NCBI RefSeq assembly: GCF_032918005.1
Contig: NZ_CP136628.1
Coordinates: 5,193,501 to 5,257,500 of the forward strand
Source: Bradyrhizobium sp. NDS-1
GTDB lineage: Bacteria > Pseudomonadota > Alphaproteobacteria > Rhizobiales > Xanthobacteraceae
Direction: 5' to 3'
Length of the DNA stretch: 64,000 nt
In this document: positions 58,728 to 64,000 of the stretch, piece by piece
Numbering within the stretch: position 1 is the stretch's first letter
Layout of the letters: every line of letters starts with the position of its first letter
Program-made: the position numbers and the translations under genes
Notes under the pieces: model-generated
Seen by the model: only the letters and a program-made list of their open reading frames with translations
The model's database searches: none
Told to the model about the DNA's origin: nothing

Positions 58728-59852
58728 CTAGATGCCGCGATAGCGCTCGATACTGGACAGATCAGGCGCGATGCCGAGCCCCGGCTCGTGGTTCAATTCG
58801 ACCGCGCCGTCCCTGACATTGAGGATGGGGCCGCATAGCAGATCGCGCAACGGATTGTCGTTGGCATCGACTTCCAACCAGCCATCGCCTCCGACGCCGG
58901 CAAGGAGGTGCGCGGACGCGAGTAGGCCGATGCCTCCGCCGAGATAATGCGGGCAAAACGTCTTGCCCGCCTTCAGGATGTCGCGAGCCAGGCCGGCACA
59001 GACGCTGAGGCCGCCCCATTTCGCGATGTCGGGTTGAACCACGCCGAGCACGTCGTCGGCCAGAACCTCCTTGAATGCGTCGAGGCTCGGAATGTTTTCG
59101 CCTGCTGCAATCGGCATCTTCGCCAAAGCGTGCAGCCTGCGCCATTCCTCGCGCGGACGATCGGCGCGGATCGGCTCCTCCAGCCAGCGCAGATCGAATT
59201 CGGCAAGCCGCGGCAGCATCTCCATGGCCTGCTCGACCGACCAGCCCTGATTGGCATCGCTCGCAAGCATGCCGGCGCCGACGATACCGCGCAGCGCGGC
59301 CAGATTGGCGAGATCGATCTCGGCGCCAAAGCCGACCTTCAGCTTCAGCGCACGATGGCCGCGCCTGAGCGCAGTTTCCGCCGTCTGCGCGGCGCCACCG
59401 GGATTGATGCCGCTGGCATAGACCTTGATCTTGTTCGATTGGCCGCCGAGGAACTGCCACAGCGGCAACTTCTCACGGCGCGCTGCGAGATCCCACAGCG
59501 CAAGGTCGATGCCTGAAATCGCCTGCGCGAACGGGCCGGGCTCGCCACATTGCAGCGCCAGCACCTCGGTCCCCCCTGTCAGCACCTCGAACGCCTGGAC
59601 AGGACCGTCGAACTTGCGCCCGACAAGACCCGGCGCCAGCACCTCGTTGACGAGCCGGACGCGATGCTCCGCACCTGGCGCCGGAAAGTTCGACCAGGCT
59701 TCGCCCCATCCCTCGACGCCGTCTTCATCGACGGCGCGAACGAAGACGGCGGGACGGTTGAGCATCTTGCCGAACGATGTCACCACCGGCGTCGCCAGCG
59801 GATAGCGATAGCAGAACGCCTCGATCGATCGGATGGTGAAGCCGTCAGTCAT
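58728..59852 (-). CDS. Enolase-superfamily enzyme (mandelate racemase/muconate lactonizing type)
   Basis: A 374-residue enzyme. The catalytic KxK is in ALKLKVGFG, metal ligands are Asp in ASDANQGW, Glu in WLEEPIRAD and Glu in AAGENIPS; QPDIAKWGG and CPHYLGGGIG follow, supplying Lys and His. Such enzymes abstract a proton next to a carboxylate, for dehydration or racemisation of acid sugars or similar acids. It is the last gene of the sugar-type operon, 42 bases after the aldolase. Confidence 0.87.
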   Translation of the reverse strand: MTDGFTIRSIEAFCYRYPLATPVVTSFGKMLNRPAVFVRAVDEDGVEGWGEAWSNFPAPGAEHRVRLVNEVLAPGLVGRKFDGPVQAFEVLTGGTEVLALQCGEPGPFAQAISGIDLALWDLAARREKLPLWQFLGGQSNKIKVYASGINPGGAAQTAETALRRGHRALKLKVGFGAEIDLANLAALRGIVGAGMLASDANQGWSVEQAMEMLPRLAEFDLRWLEEPIRADRPREEWRRLHALAKMPIAAGENIPSLDAFKEVLADDVLGVVQPDIAKWGGLSVCAGLARDILKAGKTFCPHYLGGGIGLLASAHLLAGVGGDGWLEVDANDNPLRDLLCGPILNVRDGAVELNHEPGLGIAPDLSSIERYRGI

Positions 59853-59894
59853 GTTGCCGAGCCTGCGATGGGATGAACACGCAGAGCCACTATC

Positions 59895-60932
59895 TCAGTA
59901 GGCGCGCGCGAAGTCACCTTCCTGCTTGATATCAGCGAATGCCGGGAAACGCGCCTTCCACGGCGTGCCCTTGGCGGTGGTGAGTTTGTTGAGCCGTTCC
60001 AGCACGCCGAGACCGTCCTTGCGCAGGCTCGCGGACACCGCCGCACGGTCCGGGAAATTCTTCAGAACGGCGTCGAGCCAGATGGTGCGGCCGGCGAGGA
60101 AGCCGCTCGCCCCCGCGGCATAGGAGTAGTCGAGAACGCGCTCGAACTTCTCAGGGACGGCGCCGCCCGACAGCAGCACCCAGGGGATGCTCCGTTCGCG
60201 ACAGATGTCGCCGATCGCATCGAACTCCTTCTGCGCGGCCTTCGCCTCCGCGCTGCCGTCGCGGGCCGGCAGGCCGCCCGCCGCAAGCGGGCTCTCCAGC
60301 TTGAGGAGGTCGACGCAATATTCCGGCTTGGCAAACTCGCGTACGCTGTCGATGACGAGGCTCGGCAGCTTGCCCGGCGATTCCGCATAGTCCGCGGTGT
60401 GGTTGGCGCTGCCGAGGAACGGATAGACCAGCAGCTCGAGCACATAGGGAATATCATGGCGGGCGCAGTCCTCGCCGATCTCGCGGACGAAACGCTTCTG
60501 ATGCTCATTCACCGCGGCATCTGCATCCGGCCGGTACCAGGCCAGCACCTTGACGGCGTCGCCGCCCATCGCGCGGATCTTCTCCACGCTCCAATTGGTG
60601 ATCGCGCGCGACTTGCGGCCGCCCGCGGTTTCCTCCACGCGGTGCTCCTCCAGAGTCATGATCAAGCCGCAACGCGGCGGCAACAGATCGATCGCAGCCG
60701 GCACCGCGAAATTCGGATCGAACAGCATCGAGCTGCAATGCGGCGCGAGGTTCTCGACGAGAAGGCGCTTGGCCGCCGTGACGTCGGAATACTCAACCTG
60801 CTCCCGCGCGATGCCTTTTGCCTTCGCGATGGCGTCGAACAACGGCGGCCGCTGGTCCAGCGCGACCATGCGAAAGTGGCCATCCGCGTCAGCAAGCCGT
60901 GCCAGGCCGCGGTTCTTTCCAATCGTTCTCAT
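59895..60932 (-). CDS. Tagatose 1,6-bisphosphate aldolase (LacD)-like class I aldolase
   Basis: A 345-residue protein. RMVALDQRPPLFDAIAK opens the barrel, KLESPLAAGG and LSGGAVPEKFERVLDYSYAA are LacD-group motifs, and GASGFLAGRTIWLDAV closes the phosphate-binding region. The family cleaves ketose 1,6-bisphosphates. The frame reaches 61238 but the ATG at 60932, overlapping the PfkB stop by four bases, is the start. With the adjacent kinase it would phosphorylate and then cleave a sugar. Confidence 0.83.
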   Translation of the reverse strand: MRTIGKNRGLARLADADGHFRMVALDQRPPLFDAIAKAKGIAREQVEYSDVTAAKRLLVENLAPHCSSMLFDPNFAVPAAIDLLPPRCGLIMTLEEHRVEETAGGRKSRAITNWSVEKIRAMGGDAVKVLAWYRPDADAAVNEHQKRFVREIGEDCARHDIPYVLELLVYPFLGSANHTADYAESPGKLPSLVIDSVREFAKPEYCVDLLKLESPLAAGGLPARDGSAEAKAAQKEFDAIGDICRERSIPWVLLSGGAVPEKFERVLDYSYAAGASGFLAGRTIWLDAVLKNFPDRAAVSASLRKDGLGVLERLNKLTTAKGTPWKARFPAFADIKQEGDFARAY

Positions 60933-61888
60933 GGCGTCGTCCTCATGAATGCTAGACACTCGTTGATATCGGGGATTCCGTTGCGGCCACCGGCGTGGCG
61001 ACATTTCATGGCGGCCGTGGCCGCCGAAAACGCCATGGCTGCGCGCACATCGAGGCCGACGCCGATCGCAAGCGCATAGGCGCCGTGGAAGACGTCGCCG
61101 GCGCCCGTGGTGTCGACGACCTCGACGGCATAGGCCGACTGCCGGTGCAGCTCGCCGTTCTCGTACCAGCTCACACCTCCCTCGCCGCGCGTGACGGCGA
61201 TGACGCGGCAGCCGAAACGCGCGAGCGCTGCGAGACATTCATCTTTGGCCGATCCGGCAAAGGCGGTAAGCGCAGGTTCGGAGAAGATCGCATGATCCGT
61301 CAGCGGCAGCAGCCGCTCGAACACATCAGGCTCGGCCATGTCGCCGTCGAGCACCGTCGCAATGCCGCGCGCGCGCGCTTCGCGGAACAGTGTCGCTGCG
61401 CCCTCGACCCAGCGCGGATCGGCCAGCACCGAGGATGCACGGGCGACGGCTTCGAGCGGCAGCCAATCCGCGGCTTCCGGATAGAGTCCGCGGAAGTTGA
61501 CGATCTGCCGCTCGCCAGAACCATCGACGATGACCCCGGAGACGGACGAGCGGCCATCGGGAAACAGGCGGAAATTCTCGACATCGACGCCTTCAGCGGC
61601 GAAGGCCGATTTCATCTCATGGCCGGCGGCATCGTGCCCTGCCCGCCCCCAGAACGCGACGGACGCGCCGAGCTTTGCGATCGCGACGCTCGCATTGGCG
61701 GCCATGCCGCCGCCAAGCGTGCCGTAGCCGGCCGCCTTGATCTTCTCGCTTCGCCCCGCGAACAGGCGATCGACGCGCCAGACCTGATCGAGCGCTGATA
61801 GCCCCAGGCAGATCACGTGCACGGGCCTGGTTTTGGACGCCACGCCCGCCAGCGCCGACAAATCGCCGATGTTTGCCGGCGCGCTCAT
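60929..61888 (-). CDS. PfkB-family carbohydrate kinase
   Basis: A 319-residue sugar kinase. [20 protein letters not shown] is the N-terminal PfkB motif and [16 protein letters not shown] carries the catalytic aspartate. It phosphorylates a sugar or sugar phosphate with ATP. It overlaps the aldolase start and the MalK-type stop by four bases each, so the three are translationally coupled. The exact sugar is unknown. Confidence 0.9.
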   Translation of the reverse strand: MSAPANIGDLSALAGVASKTRPVHVICLGLSALDQVWRVDRLFAGRSEKIKAAGYGTLGGGMAANASVAIAKLGASVAFWGRAGHDAAGHEMKSAFAAEGVDVENFRLFPDGRSSVSGVIVDGSGERQIVNFRGLYPEAADWLPLEAVARASSVLADPRWVEGAATLFREARARGIATVLDGDMAEPDVFERLLPLTDHAIFSEPALTAFAGSAKDECLAALARFGCRVIAVTRGEGGVSWYENGELHRQSAYAVEVVDTTGAGDVFHGAYALAIGVGLDVRAAMAFSAATAAMKCRHAGGRNGIPDINECLAFMRTTP

Positions 61889-62958
61889 CGTAAGACCTGC
61901 CCGTCGGCCGCATCGAACAGATGCGTCTTGCCCGGCTGCGGACGCAAGCCGATGCGATCACCGACCTTCGGCCGCAGCGACGGATCGACCCGCGCGATCG
62001 CGGAGACGCCGGCGAGATCGAAATGGATCAGCGTATCCGAGCCGAGCGGCTCGACCAGCTTGACATCAATGGCGATGCCATCGGCTCCATCCGCGGCGAC
62101 GGCGAAATGCTCTGGACGAATGCCCAGCACGGCATTGCCGGCCTTGCCCAGGCGGGCTGTGATCTCGCCATCCAGCGGCACCACCGTTCCGCCCTGCGAG
62201 AGGACCGCACGCCCATCGCGCCATTCGACCGGAAAGAAATTCATCGCAGGCGAGCCGATGAAGCCGGCAACGAACTGGTTGGCCGGGCGCTCGTAGACCG
62301 TCTCCGGCGTGTCGTATTGCTGGATCGTGCCGCTCTGGAGCACCACGATCCTGTCGGCCATGGTCATGGCCTCGATCTGGTCATGCGTCACGAAGACCAT
62401 GGTGGTCTTCAGCTCCTGCGACAGCGCCTTGATCTCGGCCCGCACCTGCCCGCGCAGCTTTGCGTCGAGATTGGACAGCGGCTCATCGAACAGGAACGCC
62501 TTGGGATTGCGCACGATGGCGCGGCCCATGGCGACGCGCTGGCGCTGTCCGCCGGAGAGCTCCTTCGGCTTGCGGTCGAGATAGGGCTCAATGTGCAGAA
62601 GCGCTGCGGCACGCCTCACGCGCGCGTCGATCTCGGCCTTCGGCACGCCGCGCAGCTCCAGCGCAAAGGACATGTTGTCGTAGACCTTCATGTGCGGATA
62701 GAGCGCGTAGTCCTGGAACACCATCGCAATATCGCGCTGCGCGGCCTGCACACCGTTGACGCGCTTGTCGCCGATATAGAGCTCTCCGGAAGAAATCGGC
62801 TCGAGGCCGGCGATGATGCGCAGCAAGGTGGATTTGCCGCAGCCGGACGGGCCGACGAAGACGACGAATTCATGGTCCGCGATCTCAAGATTGAGATCTG
62901 GGATCACGGTGAAATTGCCATAGCGCTTGACGAGGTTGCGGATCGAGATCGAGGCCAT
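61885..62958 (-). CDS. ABC transporter ATP-binding protein, MalK/UgpC type
   Basis: A 357-residue ATPase with a C-terminal regulatory/TOBE part. Walker A is GPSGCGKST, the signature is [15 protein letters not shown] and Walker B is [16 protein letters not shown], the form usual for CUT1 sugar importers. It lies six bases after the dehydrogenase gene. The membrane and binding-protein genes must be to the right of the window. Confidence 0.93.
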   Translation of the reverse strand: MASISIRNLVKRYGNFTVIPDLNLEIADHEFVVFVGPSGCGKSTLLRIIAGLEPISSGELYIGDKRVNGVQAAQRDIAMVFQDYALYPHMKVYDNMSFALELRGVPKAEIDARVRRAAALLHIEPYLDRKPKELSGGQRQRVAMGRAIVRNPKAFLFDEPLSNLDAKLRGQVRAEIKALSQELKTTMVFVTHDQIEAMTMADRIVVLQSGTIQQYDTPETVYERPANQFVAGFIGSPAMNFFPVEWRDGRAVLSQGGTVVPLDGEITARLGKAGNAVLGIRPEHFAVAADGADGIAIDVKLVEPLGSDTLIHFDLAGVSAIARVDPSLRPKVGDRIGLRPQPGKTHLFDAADGQVLR

Positions 62959-62964
62959 GATCGC

Positions 62965-63969
62965 TCAGTCCAGCGCCAGCACGGGCTTGATCAGTTCGCC
63001 CTTGGCGAAGCGGGCGAAATTCTCGGGCAGCGCCGACAGGCCGAATTCGCCGTCGACGAGGACGCGGTATTCGTCCTTGTACTTGCGCAGCAGCTCGACA
63101 TTCGGCTCGAAATCGGAAACCGGGAAGTAGAAGGTCCGGATCATGTAGAAATCCTTGCGGCGGAACACCTTGCCTTCCTCGATGGTCCAGGGTGCGGCGT
63201 TCTCCCCGACCAGCACCAGGGCGCCGCGCGGCAGGACCAGCTCGATGCCGAGATTGCGGGCCGCATGCGCGCCGGAGCATTCCATGATCAGGGCGAAGCG
63301 CTTCGACGTATCGCCGACGGGGTGCGCCTTCGCACCGAAGGATTGCGCGATCTCGAGGCGCGCGGCGTTGGGATCGGCGACATGGACGTCATCGTAGCCG
63401 AGCGCGCGGAGCGCCAGCACCACACCGAGGCCGACAGGCCCTGCCCCCATGACCAGCACCGGACCGGCCTCGGCCGGCGGCACGACGCGGCTGACGAAGC
63501 GCACCGCATGGCCCGACGTGCCGATGGTGTCGAGCAGCAACGGCGCGAGGCTGTCCTCGATATCGTCAGGCACCGGCAGTAGGCAGTTCTCCGGAACGGG
63601 GACGTATTCGGCATAGCCGCCCGGCCTGTTCCAGCCGATCAGGCTGGAGACTTCCAGGCACATCTGGGTGTCGCCGCGCTTGCAGGCCGCGCAGCGGTCG
63701 CAGTGCAGCGGGATATAGACGGCGCAGCGCCGGCCATGCAGACGATGACCGGGCTGCTCGACCACGCCGAAGATCTCGTGGCCCGCGGTGAACTCGGCGC
63801 CCTTGTGCCAGAGCTTGAAGTCCGAGCCGCACAATGCGGTGCGCGAGACCCGCACGAGCACCTCGCCGGTGCCGAGGTCGGGCATCGCCACACGCTCGAT
63901 GGTGATGCGGTCATTGCCGTGGAAGACCGCGGCCTGCATGATCGAATTGGGACGGGGTGATACATTCAT
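62965..63969 (-). CDS. Zinc-dependent alcohol/polyol dehydrogenase (MDR superfamily)
   Basis: A 334-residue dehydrogenase. Catalytic zinc ligands are in ALCGSDFK and AGHEIFG; the structural zinc loop is CDRCAACKRGDTQMC, and the NAD-binding motif is GAGPVGLG. It oxidises a sugar alcohol or similar. The ATG at 63969 gives the longest frame; an internal ATG at 63939 (MQAAVFHG) fits the family start better and is an alternative. It follows the permease fragment by eight bases. Confidence 0.87.
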   Translation of the reverse strand: MNVSPRPNSIMQAAVFHGNDRITIERVAMPDLGTGEVLVRVSRTALCGSDFKLWHKGAEFTAGHEIFGVVEQPGHRLHGRRCAVYIPLHCDRCAACKRGDTQMCLEVSSLIGWNRPGGYAEYVPVPENCLLPVPDDIEDSLAPLLLDTIGTSGHAVRFVSRVVPPAEAGPVLVMGAGPVGLGVVLALRALGYDDVHVADPNAARLEIAQSFGAKAHPVGDTSKRFALIMECSGAHAARNLGIELVLPRGALVLVGENAAPWTIEEGKVFRRKDFYMIRTFYFPVSDFEPNVELLRKYKDEYRVLVDGEFGLSALPENFARFAKGELIKPVLALD

Positions 63970-63976
63970 CAGATAA

Positions 63977-64000
63977 CTAGCCTTTCACCGCGCCGAGCGT
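63977..64000 (-). CDS. ABC sugar permease, C-terminal fragment (MalG type)
   Basis: Only eight codons are inside the window, reading TLGAVKG and a TAG stop. This is the usual C-terminus of CUT1 inner-membrane permeases (AGAVKG), and it fits the MalK-type ATPase two genes downstream. The rest is beyond the right edge. Confidence 0.65.
   Translation of the reverse strand, partial: TLGAVKG

Noticed and set aside
1..64000. tRNA, rRNA, CRISPR arrays, insertion sequences, phage or toxin-antitoxin genes
   Set aside because: Looked for across the window. No repeat-spacer pattern, transposase motif, cloverleaf-like sequence or terminal inverted repeats with target duplication were seen.

Overview
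The window reads as a high-GC alphaproteobacterial chromosome, most likely Bradyrhizobium or a close relative. Reasons are the GC-rich codon use, the stacks of ABC importers beside molybdenum hydroxylases, and a decayed non-coding repeat at about 7.94-8.48 kb that resembles an interspersed repeat I recall from Bradyrhizobium and Rhodopseudomonas genomes. I found no tRNA, rRNA, CRISPR array, transposase or phage gene. Almost everything is catabolic: six different ABC importers, two full CoxLMS-type molybdenum hydroxylases plus the edge of a third redox enzyme, and many C-N hydrolases.

Region 1 (1-7.6 kb) is regulator-rich. It holds the start of an isoquinoline-oxidoreductase-type 2Fe-2S subunit, a MarR regulator, a 4Fe-4S/SCP2 fusion protein, a TetR/SDR divergent pair with a perfect palindrome between them, a stand-alone beta-ketoacyl synthase, a second TetR and a LysR. 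Region 2 (7.6-8.6 kb) has no gene I can support and carries the decayed repeat.

Region 3 (8.6-18.9 kb, all minus strand) is an amide/nitrile nitrogen-scavenging operon. Its order is AmiC-like sensor, ANTAR antiterminator, urea/amide-type ABC importer (binding protein, two permeases, two ATPases), formamidase/acetamidase, a double-domain nitrilase whose second domain lacks the nucleophile, and an SDR. The untranslated leader carries a strong intrinsic terminator directly before the first gene, which fits ANTAR antitermination. A kynurenine-formamidase-like hydrolase is divergent.

Region 4 (20.0-33.0 kb) looks like an N-heterocycle pathway. A minus-strand operon runs amidohydrolase, CoxL, CoxM, a CoxS-CoxG fusion, Liv-type importer, Rieske ferredoxin. 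Opposite lie a MarR regulator (TTG start) and an NCS1 transporter. The same 20-bp palindromic site (18/20 identical) sits upstream of both sides.

Region 5 (33.0-40.9 kb) is hydantoin/pyrimidine-like: a taurine/aliphatic-sulfonate-type ABC importer, an Asp/Glu-racemase-fold protein with an arylmalonate-decarboxylase-like Gly/Cys signature, a dihydropyrimidinase, a GntR regulator, a hydantoin-racemase-like protein without its usual cysteines, and an amidase.

Region 6 (40.9-58.4 kb) has a plus-strand polyamine-type ABC importer, 5-hydroxyisourate hydrolase, an MFS transporter, an amidase and a LysR. It then has a minus-strand operon running PotD-PotB-PotC-PotA, CoxS-CoxL-CoxM and amidase: import, hydroxylation and amide hydrolysis in one unit. 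Region 7 (58.7-64 kb) is a sugar or sugar-acid operon: ABC permease (edge), Zn-dehydrogenase, MalK-type ATPase, PfkB kinase, LacD-type aldolase and an enolase-superfamily enzyme. All functions are read from sequence motifs and gene order; substrates are inference.
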